A stretch of DNA of 64,000 nt from NCBI GenBank assembly GCA_964654995.1, contig CAZZKF010000001.1, forward strand, positions 62,001-126,000. Reading direction: 5' to 3'. Of the stretch, positions 9,333-18,087 are shown piece after piece (within the stretch, counting starts at the first letter, position 1; the number at the start of each line of letters is the position of its first letter). Origin of the DNA: CAZZKF01 sp964654995. GTDB taxonomy: Bacteria; Pseudomonadota; Alphaproteobacteria; CAZZKF01. The notes under the pieces are model-generated. The model had not been told where the DNA came from. It saw only the letters and a list, made by a program, of their open reading frames with translations, and did not search any database. The translations under genes and the position numbers were made by a program.

Positions 9333-9778
9333 CTCGCAAGCAACGTCGCCTTTTGGCAGTGGTCGGCGGCCTGGTGCTGCTCGGCCTCGCCAGTGCCCTG
9401 GTTCTGAACGCCTTTCGCGACAATCTGGTGTTTTTTCTGAGCCCCAGCGAGCTGGCGGCCAAGGCCGTGCCGCCGGGTCAGCGCATCCGCATTGGCGGTC
9501 TGGTGGAAGAGGGCAGCGTCCGGCGCTCTGAGAAGGAACTGAAATACCGCTTTCGGGTGACCGATCTGGTCAACAGCATCGATGTCGTCTATGCCGGTCT
9601 GTTGCCGGACCTGTTCCGCGAGGGCCAGGGCGTGATCGCCGAAGGCAGCTTCGATGACAATGGTCTGTTCGTGGCCACAGAGGTTCTGGCCAAGCACGAC
9701 GAAAACTACATGCCCCCGCAGGTTGCCGAAGCGCTCGAGAAAGCAGGCGAGTGGCGGGGCTCCGATGGCAACGACTAG
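9329..9778 (+). CDS. ccmE: Periplasmic heme chaperone CcmE
   Basis: CcmE is the membrane-anchored OB-fold chaperone that binds heme covalently through histidine and carries it to CcmF/CcmH. It has 149 residues, an N-terminal anchor (residues 7-29), and the heme-attachment motif HDENY (His123, Tyr127) near the C-terminus. The start overlaps ccmD by four bases. Confidence 0.97.
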   Translation: MTRKQRRLLAVVGGLVLLGLASALVLNAFRDNLVFFLSPSELAAKAVPPGQRIRIGGLVEEGSVRRSEKELKYRFRVTDLVNSIDVVYAGLLPDLFREGQGVIAEGSFDDNGLFVATEVLAKHDENYMPPQVAEALEKAGEWRGSDGND

Positions 9779-9794
9779 CTAGAGAGGCCCAGAC

Positions 9795-11846
9795 ATGATC
9801 GCGGAAATCGGACATTTCGCCTTGATTCTAGCCCTTGGTCTGGCCCTGGTTCAGGGCACCGTTCCGCTTTACGGCGCCAGCCGGCGGGATGCGTCGCTGA
9901 TGGCGGTGGCAACACCGACAGCCTTGGGCCTGACCCTGTTCGTCGGCATCGCCTTCGCCAGCCTGATGTATGGCTATGTCGTTTCGGACTTCTCGATCTT
10001 CAACGTCGCCGCCAATTCCCATTCGGCCAAGCCGATGCTGTACAAGATCACCGGCGTGTGGGGCAATCACGAGGGCTCGATCCTGCTGTGGATCCTGATC
10101 CTTTCCCTGTTCGGGGCGGCGGTGGCGATCTTCGGGCGTAATCTGCCGGCCAGCCTGCACGCCCGTGTGCTGTCCATCCAGGCGCTGATCGCGGTCGGCT
10201 TTCTGTTGTTCCTGTTGCTCACCTCCAACCCGTTTGTCCGCCTCGATCCGCCGCCGCTCGATGGCAACGGTCTCAATCCCCTGTTGCAGGACCCGGGCCT
10301 GGCCTTTCATCCGCCATTCCTCTACCTCGGCTATGTCGGCTTTTCGATCGCCTTTTCCTTCGCCATCGCTGCCCTTCTGGAGGGCCGGGTCGACCCGGCC
10401 TGGGGGCGCTGGGTGCGGCCCTGGACGCTGGCCGCCTGGAGCGCGCTGACGCTCGGCAATGCGCTGGGCTCGTGGTGGGCGTACTACGAACTGGGCTGGG
10501 GCGGCTGGTGGTTCTGGGATCCGGTCGAGAACGCCTCCTTCATGCCGTGGCTGGCGGGGACCGCCCTGCTGCACTCGGCGATTGTCGTCGAAAAGCGCGA
10601 TGCGCTCAAAAGCTGGACGATCTTGCTGGCCATCGTGACCTTTTCGCTGAGCCTTCTGGGGACCTTCCTGGTGCGCTCGGGCGTGCTCACGTCGGTTCAT
10701 GCCTTTGCCACCGATCCGGCGCGCGGCGTGTTCATTCTGATCTTCCTGGCGCTGGCCATCGGTGGCTCGCTGGCCCTTTATGCGGCCCGCGCCTCGGCGC
10801 TTCAGGCATCCGGGATGTTTGCGCCGATCAGCCGTGAAGGTGCGTTGCTGCTCAACAATTTCCTTCTGGCGACGGCCCTGGGCACGGTGCTTCTGGGCAC
10901 ATTGTACCCGCTGTTTCTGGACGCCCTGACCGGCGAGAAAGTCTCGGTCGGCCCGCCCTATTTCAACGCCACCTTCGTACCGCTGATGGCGCCGCTGGTG
11001 GTGGTCATGGGCGTGGGGCCGTTTCTCGCCTGGAAGCGCAGCGATCTGATGGGGGTGCTGGCGCGCCTCAAGGTTGCGGCACTGGTCTCGATTGTCGCCC
11101 TGATCTGGGTCTGGGCTCGCAGCACCGAGACCTCGATCCTGGTCCTGGTCGGCGTCACCGTGGCCAGTTGGCTGCTGGCGGCGACGCTGGTGCAGGTGGG
11201 TGAGCGGATCAAGCTGTTCTCGGTGCCTCTGGGTCAGAGCCTGCGCCGGGCGATGCGGCTGGGCCGTGCCCATTGGGGCATGACCTTTGCCCACGCCGGT
11301 CTCGGCATCACCATTCTCGGCATGGTCGGGGCGGGGGGCTGGCAAAGCGAGTTTCTCGGGGTCATGGGGCCGGGGGATACGGTCAACGTCGGTCCCTACC
11401 AGTTCGCCTTCCGTGGCACCGGTCCGACAACCGGGCCGAATTACAAGGCCATGCGCGGCCATTTCACGGTCACCCGTGACGGCAAGACGATTGCCGAGTT
11501 GTATCCCGAGGCGCGCAGCTATCCGGTGCCGCCGGTCGATACCACCGAAGCCGCCATCTATCCGATGCTACGCGGCGATCTCTACGCGGTGATCGGTGCG
11601 CCGGATGACGCTGACGAGTCCGAGGGTGCGAAATCGGCTGAAGCCACGACTCCTGGCGGCTGGGGCGTACGCCTGTATTACAAGCCGTTGGTGTCCTGGA
11701 TTTGGGCCGGGGCCCTGCTGATGGCGTTTGGCGGCATTGTCTCGCTGTCGGATCGTCGTCTGCGCGTCGGAGTGCCACGGCGTCGGAAAGTGGCCGGATC
11801 CAAACCGCCGGATCGGCCGGAGCAGCCGTCTCCAGCCTTGAGTTGA
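9795..11846 (+). CDS. ccmF: Cytochrome c heme lyase subunit CcmF
   Basis: CcmF is a large polytopic membrane protein that ligates heme to apocytochrome c. It has 683 residues. The WWD heme-handling signature WGGWWFWDPVENASFMPWL lies at about residue 236, and conserved periplasmic histidines are present (for example in KITGVWGNHEGS and LLHSAIVVEK). It lies in the fourth position of the ccm operon, 16 bases after ccmE. The length is normal for the family. Confidence 0.97.
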   Translation: MIAEIGHFALILALGLALVQGTVPLYGASRRDASLMAVATPTALGLTLFVGIAFASLMYGYVVSDFSIFNVAANSHSAKPMLYKITGVWGNHEGSILLWILILSLFGAAVAIFGRNLPASLHARVLSIQALIAVGFLLFLLLTSNPFVRLDPPPLDGNGLNPLLQDPGLAFHPPFLYLGYVGFSIAFSFAIAALLEGRVDPAWGRWVRPWTLAAWSALTLGNALGSWWAYYELGWGGWWFWDPVENASFMPWLAGTALLHSAIVVEKRDALKSWTILLAIVTFSLSLLGTFLVRSGVLTSVHAFATDPARGVFILIFLALAIGGSLALYAARASALQASGMFAPISREGALLLNNFLLATALGTVLLGTLYPLFLDALTGEKVSVGPPYFNATFVPLMAPLVVVMGVGPFLAWKRSDLMGVLARLKVAALVSIVALIWVWARSTETSILVLVGVTVASWLLAATLVQVGERIKLFSVPLGQSLRRAMRLGRAHWGMTFAHAGLGITILGMVGAGGWQSEFLGVMGPGDTVNVGPYQFAFRGTGPTTGPNYKAMRGHFTVTRDGKTIAELYPEARSYPVPPVDTTEAAIYPMLRGDLYAVIGAPDDADESEGAKSAEATTPGGWGVRLYYKPLVSWIWAGALLMAFGGIVSLSDRRLRVGVPRRRKVAGSKPPDRPEQPSPALS

Positions 11847-11871
11847 CGGCCCTGGACCTGGAGGCGAGATC

Positions 11872-12405
11872 ATGAAGCTTGGCTATCTGGTTCCCCTGAT
11901 ACTTGCCGCGATCATCTTCGTAGCTCTCGGGGTCGGGCTGACACTGGATCCGCGGGAAATTCCCTCGGTGCTGATCGACAAGCCGGCGCCGGAATTTTCG
12001 CTGCCGTCGGTGTATGAGGACCAACCCGCGTTCTCGAAGGCCGATCTGACACAAGGACGCGTCAGCGTTGTCAATGTGTTTGCGTCGTGGTGCGTAAGCT
12101 GTCGGGCCGAGCACAAGGTTCTGGTGGCGCTCAAGGACATGAATCTGGTGCCGATCTACGGCCTCGATTACAAGGACAAGCGGGAAGACGCGTTGGCATT
12201 TCTTGAGGAGCTTGGCGATCCGTTCACCAAGATCGGCATGGACCTCAAAGGCCGCGTCGGCATCGAATGGGGCGTTTACGGTGTGCCCGAGACCTTCATC
12301 GTCGATGGCGAGGGCCGCATCCGTCACAAACATATCGGTCCAATGACGCTCAAGACCCTGGACACCAAGATCGTGCCGATGATCCGGGAGCTGTCTGGAC
12401 AATGA
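11872..12405 (+). CDS. ccmG: Thiol:disulfide interchange protein CcmG/DsbE
   Basis: This membrane-anchored thioredoxin-fold protein reduces the CXXCH cysteines of apocytochromes before heme attachment. It has 177 residues, an N-terminal signal anchor (about residues 4-23), the active site Trp-Cys74-Val-Ser-Cys77, the cis-proline region GVPETF, and the family insert GLDYKDKREDALAFL. Its TGA overlaps the ATG of ccmH. Confidence 0.96.
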   Translation: MKLGYLVPLILAAIIFVALGVGLTLDPREIPSVLIDKPAPEFSLPSVYEDQPAFSKADLTQGRVSVVNVFASWCVSCRAEHKVLVALKDMNLVPIYGLDYKDKREDALAFLEELGDPFTKIGMDLKGRVGIEWGVYGVPETFIVDGEGRIRHKHIGPMTLKTLDTKIVPMIRELSGQ

Positions 12406-12890
12406 TTATTTTGCGCTCTTTGGTGGCCATTGCGCTGATTGCGCTGGCCTTCGTGATCGTCGCGCCGGCCGGCCATACCGTCGGGGTTGACCGCTACCGG
12501 CTGGACGATCCGGTGCTCGAGGCCCGCGCCCACAAGATTGCCCGCTCGCTCCGCTGTCTGGTGTGTCAGAATCAATCGATCGAGGATTCGAACGCCGATC
12601 TGGCCGCCGACCTGCGCCGCATCGTGCGAGAGCGCGTCGCTGCCGGCGATACCGATGATGAGGTTCGTGCCTACATCGTCGCCCGTTATGGTGACTGGGT
12701 GCTGCTCAAGCCGCCGTTCAAGGCCAAGACCTATCTGTTGTGGTTCGGGCCGTTTCTGCTGATTCTGGCCGGTGGTATTGGCGTCTGGCTTTACTATCGC
12801 CGGCGCGAACAGCTCACGATCTCACCGCTCAGCGCCGAGGAGGAGACGCAACTCGCGGCCTTGCTCGACGACGATGCCGACGGCGGATGA
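12402..12890 (+). CDS. ccmH: Cytochrome c biogenesis protein CcmH (thioredoxin-like CycL/Ccl2 type)
   Basis: This 162-residue protein has an N-terminal signal segment, the CcmH motif LRCLVCQNQ (Cys52 and Cys55), the three-helix domain (NADLAADLRRIVRERV, RYGDWVLLKPP), and one C-terminal membrane segment (LLWFGPFLLILAGGIGVWLYY). It is the short form, without the TPR domain of fused CcmH/CcmI. No ccmI gene follows; the malonyl-CoA synthetase gene begins in its stop codon (ATGA). Confidence 0.96.
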   Translation: MIILRSLVAIALIALAFVIVAPAGHTVGVDRYRLDDPVLEARAHKIARSLRCLVCQNQSIEDSNADLAADLRRIVRERVAAGDTDDEVRAYIVARYGDWVLLKPPFKAKTYLLWFGPFLLILAGGIGVWLYYRRREQLTISPLSAEEETQLAALLDDDADGG

Positions 12891-14434
12891 CGGCGACGGA
12901 CCAGTCCCAATCGCAAACCGGAAATTTCTATGCGGCGCTTGAAGCGGCCTTTCCGGCCGAGCGCAGCCGCCCGGTCATCGAATCGGAAAACGGCGAACTG
13001 CTGACCTACGCCGATCTCGAGGACTGGGCCCATCGTCTGGCTCTGGCCCTCGAAGGTGCCGGCGCCTACCCCGGCGACCGGGTGGCGGTGCAGGTCGAAA
13101 AATCCCCGCTCGCGGTGGCGCTTTATCTCGCCTGCCTCAAGGCCGGGCTGATCTACCTGCCCCTCAATCCGGCCTACGGTGGCGCCGAGACCGCCCATGT
13201 GATTGCCGACGCCGGGCCTCGCCTGTTCATCTGCGGCTCGACGCGCGCGCCTGAAGCCGCGGCCCTGATGGGCACGGACGCGGCGGTCCTGACCCTCGAT
13301 GACGACGGCGGCGGCAGCCTGGTCGAGGCTGCCTCCGCATCACACCCGCCGCATCGCACGGTGGATGTGAGCGGCGATCAGGTGGCGGCGCTGCTCTATA
13401 CCTCGGGCACCACCGGCCGGCCCAAGGGGGCGATGATCACCCATGCCAATCTGGACAGCAATGCCCGGGCGCTGCACGCCTTGTGGGGGTTCGGCGCCGG
13501 CGACGTGCTGATCCACGCGCTGCCGATCTTTCATGTCCACGGGCTGTTCGTGGCCCTGCACTGCGTGCTGCTGAGCGGCGCCAGGGCCCTGTTTCTGCGC
13601 CGTTTCGACGCCGCCCGCGTGGTCCGGCTGTTTGCCCGCGCAACCGTGCTGATGGGGGTGCCGACCTTCTATGTCCGGCTGCTCGATGTGCCCGAACTCA
13701 CGCCCGCGGCGTGCGCGCAGATGCGCCTGTTCGTCTCCGGCTCGGCGCCGCTGGCGGAGGAAACCTTCCGTGCCTTCGCGGCGCGATCCGGCCATGCCAT
13801 CCTCGAGCGCTATGGCATGACCGAGGCCGGGATCATCGCCTCCAACCCGTTGCATGGGGCGCGCATCGCCGGCACCGTCGGCTTTCCGCTGCCCGGCGTT
13901 GAGGCGCGGGTGGTCGATGAGGCCGGCGAGGCGGTAGCCCCGGGGATCCCCGGCCAGCTTGAGATCCGCGGGCCCAATCTGTTCGCCGGCTACTGGCAGG
14001 CACCGGAAAAGACCCGCGCCGAATTTCGCAGCGACGGCTTTTTCCGCACCGGCGATCTGGCGACCCTGGACGAGACGGGGCGCATCACCATCCTCGGGCG
14101 CGCCCGCGAGCTGATCATCAGCGGCGGCTTCAACGTCTACCCGCGCGAGGTCGAGGCGGCGCTGGACGCGCTCCCCGGGGTGCGCGAAAGTGCCGTGCTC
14201 GGCCTGCCCGATCGCGAGTACGGCGAGGTGGTGGCGGCTGCCGTCGTGCCCGACTCAGCCGCGTCCGCGTTCACGCCCGGTGCCATCGAGGCGGCGCTGG
14301 CCACCCGCCTGGCCGGATACAAGCGGCCGCGCCGCATCGTCATGGTCGACGCACTGCCCCGCAACGCCATGGGCAAGGTGCAGAAACACCTGTTGCGCCG
14401 CTGCTTTGAAGGGCGATCCAAGGGGATGCGATGA
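12887..14434 (+). CDS. matB: Malonyl-CoA synthetase-like acyl-CoA ligase
   Basis: This 515-residue ANL-superfamily enzyme joins an acid to CoA through an acyl-AMP. Motifs are YTSGTTGRPKGAM (P-loop, about residue 170), LPIFHVHGLFVAL (typical of the MatB group), YGMTEAG, TGDLATLD, and the C-terminal lysine region NAMGKVQKHLL. Malonate is the likely substrate from the HVHGLF region and length; a related dicarboxylate or short acid is possible. No malonyl-CoA decarboxylase gene is nearby. The start ATG overlaps the ccmH stop, so it is translated as the tail of the ccm operon. Confidence 0.85.
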   Translation: MTATDQSQSQTGNFYAALEAAFPAERSRPVIESENGELLTYADLEDWAHRLALALEGAGAYPGDRVAVQVEKSPLAVALYLACLKAGLIYLPLNPAYGGAETAHVIADAGPRLFICGSTRAPEAAALMGTDAAVLTLDDDGGGSLVEAASASHPPHRTVDVSGDQVAALLYTSGTTGRPKGAMITHANLDSNARALHALWGFGAGDVLIHALPIFHVHGLFVALHCVLLSGARALFLRRFDAARVVRLFARATVLMGVPTFYVRLLDVPELTPAACAQMRLFVSGSAPLAEETFRAFAARSGHAILERYGMTEAGIIASNPLHGARIAGTVGFPLPGVEARVVDEAGEAVAPGIPGQLEIRGPNLFAGYWQAPEKTRAEFRSDGFFRTGDLATLDETGRITILGRARELIISGGFNVYPREVEAALDALPGVRESAVLGLPDREYGEVVAAAVVPDSAASAFTPGAIEAALATRLAGYKRPRRIVMVDALPRNAMGKVQKHLLRRCFEGRSKGMR

Positions 14435-14540
14435 TATGGCCCGGACGGGGTTGTTTTCGGCCTTGTCGGCGGCGCCGCTTTGTTGCAAACCTGTGGCCGG
14501 CGCCGCCCCGCGCGGATGACATCGGGAGAGACTGTTGAAT

Positions 14541-15947
14541 ATGGCAAAGAATCCGCTCGACGCCTTCGGGACCTGGCTGGCCGAAGTGCCGGACGACTGG
14601 CCCGAGGCAGCCCTGCATTCGGCCCACCGGGAATTCATCGATGTGGTGGCGGTGATGGTGCCGGGCGCCGGCGAGGCGGCGACCCGCCATGTCTTCGCGG
14701 TGGTCCGGAACTGGGGTGACGGCCCCTGCACGGCGGTCGGGCGGACACAAACGCTGGCGCCGCCGTGGGCGGCGCTGGTCAACGGCACCGCCGGCCATGT
14801 GCTCGATTACGACGACAATTTCGATCCTCCCAAGGCTCATGCGACGACGGTGCTGGCGCCGGCCATCTTCGCCCTTGGCGAGGAGCTGTCCGCCTCCGGG
14901 CGGGCCTGTCTCGACGCCTATATCTGCGGGCTGCAGATCATGGGGCGCGTCGGCCAGGGGCTCAATCCGCCGCATCGCAACCGCGGCTGGCATGCCACCG
15001 CCACCATGGGCGCGATGGGCGCGACCGCGGCCTGCGCGCGGCTCCTGCGCCTCGATTCGAGCCGCGCCGCCACGGCGCTGTCGATTGCCACCAGCATGGC
15101 CGCCGGCTTCATGTCGCAGTTCGGGACCATGACCAAGCCCCTGCATGCGGGGCTCGCCGCCAAGGCCGGCATTTTGGCCGCCCGTCTGGCCGAGGCCGGG
15201 CTGACCGCCGGGCGCGAGACGCTCGACGGGCCGACCGGCATGACGCGGCTGATGGTCGGGCCCGACTTCGAACACTTGCGCGATGCGCTGACCAACCCCG
15301 AGCACGGCCAGACCATGCGTTTCGAGACCGAGCATGTCGGCGAGCCGCTGCTGATTCTCGAGCACGGCTTTCGGGTCAAGCGCTTTGCCAACTGCGGCAG
15401 TGCCCACCGGGCACTCGACGGGTTGCTGGCGCTCAAGGCCGAACACGGCTTTGATGCCGATACGGTCGAGCGCATCGAGGTGTTCGCGCCAGCCGTTCAC
15501 CTGAACAACCTGATGTATCATGACCCGCAGGATCCGCTTCAGGCCAAGTTCTCGATGGAATACGCGCTCGCCGTCGCCCTGCTGGAAGACGACTGCCCGC
15601 TCTCGGCATTCACGCCGGAGGCGGTCCGGCGCCCGGAGGTGCGCGCACTTTATGAGCGCATCGTGCTGCACCCGGTGGACAAGCTGGAGGGCGAGTTCCC
15701 GACCCGCGTGGTGGTGCGCCTCTCGGACGGCCGGGCGCTGGAGACCACCGTCGCCATGCCGCTGGGCAGCAAGGCGGCGCCGTTCCCGGATTCCCAGTAC
15801 TGGGCGAAATACGCCCAGTGCGTCGATGGCGTGCTGACGCCCGAGCAGGCCGAGCAGCTGCGTGAAGCGCTCGAGGCGTTTCCTCGGCTTTCATCGGTGG
15901 CCGAGATGACCCGGCATCTCGCCTGGGACCTGCCGGATGCGGCGTGA
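14541..15947 (+). CDS. MmgE/PrpD family protein
   Basis: This protein of about 468 residues belongs to the MmgE/PrpD fold (2-methylcitrate dehydratase, cis-aconitate decarboxylase relatives). Typical elements are GTAGHVLDYDDNFD (about residue 85), the helical GAMGATAACARLL, FGTMTKPLHAGLAA, and the second-domain KRFANCGSAHRALDG. Known members dehydrate or decarboxylate tricarboxylic acids, but most environmental paralogues have no assigned substrate. The ATG at 14541 is chosen; an in-frame TTG at 14535 lies closer to the GGGAG ribosome site. Downstream of matB by about 100 bases and followed closely by the nucleotidyltransferase. Confidence 0.85.
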   Translation: MAKNPLDAFGTWLAEVPDDWPEAALHSAHREFIDVVAVMVPGAGEAATRHVFAVVRNWGDGPCTAVGRTQTLAPPWAALVNGTAGHVLDYDDNFDPPKAHATTVLAPAIFALGEELSASGRACLDAYICGLQIMGRVGQGLNPPHRNRGWHATATMGAMGATAACARLLRLDSSRAATALSIATSMAAGFMSQFGTMTKPLHAGLAAKAGILAARLAEAGLTAGRETLDGPTGMTRLMVGPDFEHLRDALTNPEHGQTMRFETEHVGEPLLILEHGFRVKRFANCGSAHRALDGLLALKAEHGFDADTVERIEVFAPAVHLNNLMYHDPQDPLQAKFSMEYALAVALLEDDCPLSAFTPEAVRRPEVRALYERIVLHPVDKLEGEFPTRVVVRLSDGRALETTVAMPLGSKAAPFPDSQYWAKYAQCVDGVLTPEQAEQLREALEAFPRLSSVAEMTRHLAWDLPDAA

Positions 15948-15968
15948 TGGCGGGAAAGGAATAGAACA

Positions 15969-16802
15969 ATGACAGAGCAGGAGACCGGCAGCCCGGCAGA
16001 CGGGGCGTGCACCACCGCGCTGGTTCTGGCCGCCAGCCGCCAGGGCGCCCAGGATTCGGTCGCCCGGCTTCAGAACAAGTCGCACAAGTGCCTGGTCGAG
16101 ATCGATGGCGTGGTGATGCTGGAGCGGGTCATCGATGCTCTGCTGGCCGCCGGCGGCATCACCCGCGTCTATGTCTCGATCGAAAGCGATGATCTCTTGC
16201 GCTCGGTCCCCAAGGTGGCCGAATGGATGGATGCGGGCGTGGTCATCGGCCTGCGCAACAAGGGCAATCTGGCCGACAGCGTGCTGGCGGCGGCGGCCGA
16301 AATTCCCGAGCCGTACCCGCTGCTGGTCACCACCGGCGATAATGTCCTGCACACGCCCGAGCTGATCCGCGACTTTCTCGACCAGGCGGCGGCATGCGAC
16401 GGCGACGTGGCGGTGGCGTTCACCGACGCCGAGATCGTGCGCCGCGATTTCCCGGAGGTCGGCCTGGCCTACCACATGCTGAAAGATGGCGGCTTTTCGG
16501 CCTGCAACCTCTACCTTCTGCGCCGCGCCCGGGCGCTCAACGCCGTGCGGGTGTTCGAGAGCGGCGGCCAGTTCGGCAAGCGCCATTTCCGCATTCTCAA
16601 ATCCTGCGGGCTGACGCCGTTTCTTCTCTACAAGCTCAGGCTCGCCACCCTCGACGGTCTGATGCAGCGCATCGGCCGCAATCTCGGGGTGACTACGGAC
16701 ACCATCATGCTGCCCTATTCCTTCGGGCCCATCGACGTGGATAATCCGCAGTTCTTCGCGATCGCCGAAGAGGCGCTGAGGCGCCGCCGCCAATCCGCCT
16801 GA
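15969..16802 (+). CDS. Nucleotidyltransferase-like protein (GT-A / NTP_transf_3 fold)
   Basis: This 277-residue protein has a sugar-nucleotide or MobA-like nucleotidyltransferase N-domain: ALVLAASRQG in place of the classic LAGGxGxR loop, NKSHKCLVEIDG with the base-contacting lysine, and LLVTTGDN as the metal-binding aspartate region. The loop has Ser-Arg-Gln where glycines are usual, so the substrate may be unusual. The C-terminal half (SFGPIDVDNPQFFAIAEE) resembles the family linker that ends many such proteins. It lies 21 bases after the MmgE/PrpD gene and is convergent with the next gene. The substrate is unknown. Confidence 0.75.
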   Translation: MTEQETGSPADGACTTALVLAASRQGAQDSVARLQNKSHKCLVEIDGVVMLERVIDALLAAGGITRVYVSIESDDLLRSVPKVAEWMDAGVVIGLRNKGNLADSVLAAAAEIPEPYPLLVTTGDNVLHTPELIRDFLDQAAACDGDVAVAFTDAEIVRRDFPEVGLAYHMLKDGGFSACNLYLLRRARALNAVRVFESGGQFGKRHFRILKSCGLTPFLLYKLRLATLDGLMQRIGRNLGVTTDTIMLPYSFGPIDVDNPQFFAIAEEALRRRRQSA

Positions 16803-16868
16803 TCACCGCAGGCTCGTCGACATTTCCATGGTGTTCGATCGACGCCCGATACTTCTGGGGCGCAGGGC

Positions 16869-17813
16869 TCAGCGGGCGATCCTGGCCATCAGGGCAAGCA
16901 ATGCGCCGATATCTCCGGAGCCCTCCTCGCCGCGGTATTCGCGATAAAGGGTATCGACATTGACTGCGATACGTTCGGCATCGCCCCAGGCGGCATAGTC
17001 GCCAAGCGCAATGTCGCGGGCCGCCTCTTCGACGCTCATCCCGGCGTCGAAGCGTTTGCGGGCTTCCGCATCGATATAGGTCAGGTAATCGCGCACCGCA
17101 GCGACGCCTTTTTTGTCGGTGATCGGGCCGTGACCGGGGACGATGGCCTCGAGGTCCATGTCGATGATCAGATCGCACGCCCGGATCCAGTTGGCGACCG
17201 GGCCCTGCCACATGATCGGCGTGCCGTTGATGAACAGGATGTCACCGGTGAACACCACCCGGTCCTCGGGCACATGCACCAGAACGTCGCCGCGGGTATG
17301 CGCCGGCCCGACCTCGATCAGATGCACCTCCTTGTCCCCGACCTTGAGATCGAGGCGGCCGTCGAACGTGCGGGTCGGTAGTGTCGGCGGGATGCCCTCG
17401 AAGTCGAAGGCCCCGAAACAGGCGATCAGATAGTCGCCGAGCTCGCCCATCTGCGGCGCCTGGCGCATCAGGGCGGCGAACTGCTCGGGCAGGAACTCGC
17501 CCATTTCCGCCGCGCCCTCGCGCGAGGCGATGATCTCGGCGCCCTCGACCAGCCGGTTGCCGAAGGTATGATCGCCATTGGCGTGGGTGTTGACCAGAAC
17601 GTCGATGTTGGCGGCCGTCGCCACCGCGCGCCGCATCTCGTCCAGCATGTCGCGTGTGAGGTGCTCGTCGAACAGGGTATCGACCAGCAGCGTCTCGTCG
17701 CCGTCGACGATCAGGCCGGCATTGCTCCATCCCCACGACCCGTCGGGCTGAAGATAGGCGTAGATGCCGTTGCCAAGATCGTGAAGTCCGCGACTGTAAG
17801 CCCACCGTGTCAT
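16869..17813 (-). CDS. MBL-fold metallo-hydrolase
   Basis: This 314-residue metallo-beta-lactamase-fold protein carries the metal motif His77-Ala-Asn79-Gly-Asp81-His82, in which Asn replaces the second His of the usual HxHxDH. Further ligands are GPAHTRGD (His), DILFINGTP (Asp) and VPGHGP (His). The N-AN-GDH variant is seen in a known subgroup, so it need not be inactive. There is no signal peptide. I chose ATG 17813 because GGGAGAG lies about nine bases upstream; a longer frame from TTG 17837 would put that site inside the gene. It stands alone, convergent with the nucleotidyltransferase gene. The substrate is unknown. Confidence 0.85.
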   Translation of the reverse strand: MTRWAYSRGLHDLGNGIYAYLQPDGSWGWSNAGLIVDGDETLLVDTLFDEHLTRDMLDEMRRAVATAANIDVLVNTHANGDHTFGNRLVEGAEIIASREGAAEMGEFLPEQFAALMRQAPQMGELGDYLIACFGAFDFEGIPPTLPTRTFDGRLDLKVGDKEVHLIEVGPAHTRGDVLVHVPEDRVVFTGDILFINGTPIMWQGPVANWIRACDLIIDMDLEAIVPGHGPITDKKGVAAVRDYLTYIDAEARKRFDAGMSVEEAARDIALGDYAAWGDAERIAVNVDTLYREYRGEEGSGDIGALLALMARIAR

Positions 17814-18087
17814 GATTCCGTGCTCTCCCTGGCTCAAGGGGGCCCGCGATCGAGCCCCGGGACCCTATCATAATTCAGCAGACTCATATTTTCGCAAGGA
17901 TATCGTTTCCGACATATACGCATGCCACAGTGAATGGCGCCGACGGAACCGGCCAGACGCGCCTGTTCGGGTATCCGCTTCGTCACAGCACTTGCCTGCG
18001 GGCATCGCTGCGTCCGATGCGCCGTTTTGCGCGGCCCGCCACGGTTGCAAGGCCGACGGCATCGCTTGAAGATGGTTTGAACTTGGC

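Noticed and set aside
9828..11462. 544-residue minus-strand frame opposite ccmF
   Set aside because: Composition is extreme in Arg, Gln and His, and ccmF on the other strand is certain.
16869..17813. MBL-fold protein as inactive because Asn replaces a metal-binding His
   Set aside because: The HxNxDH form occurs in a recognised subgroup, and the other metal ligands are present, so loss of activity cannot be concluded.
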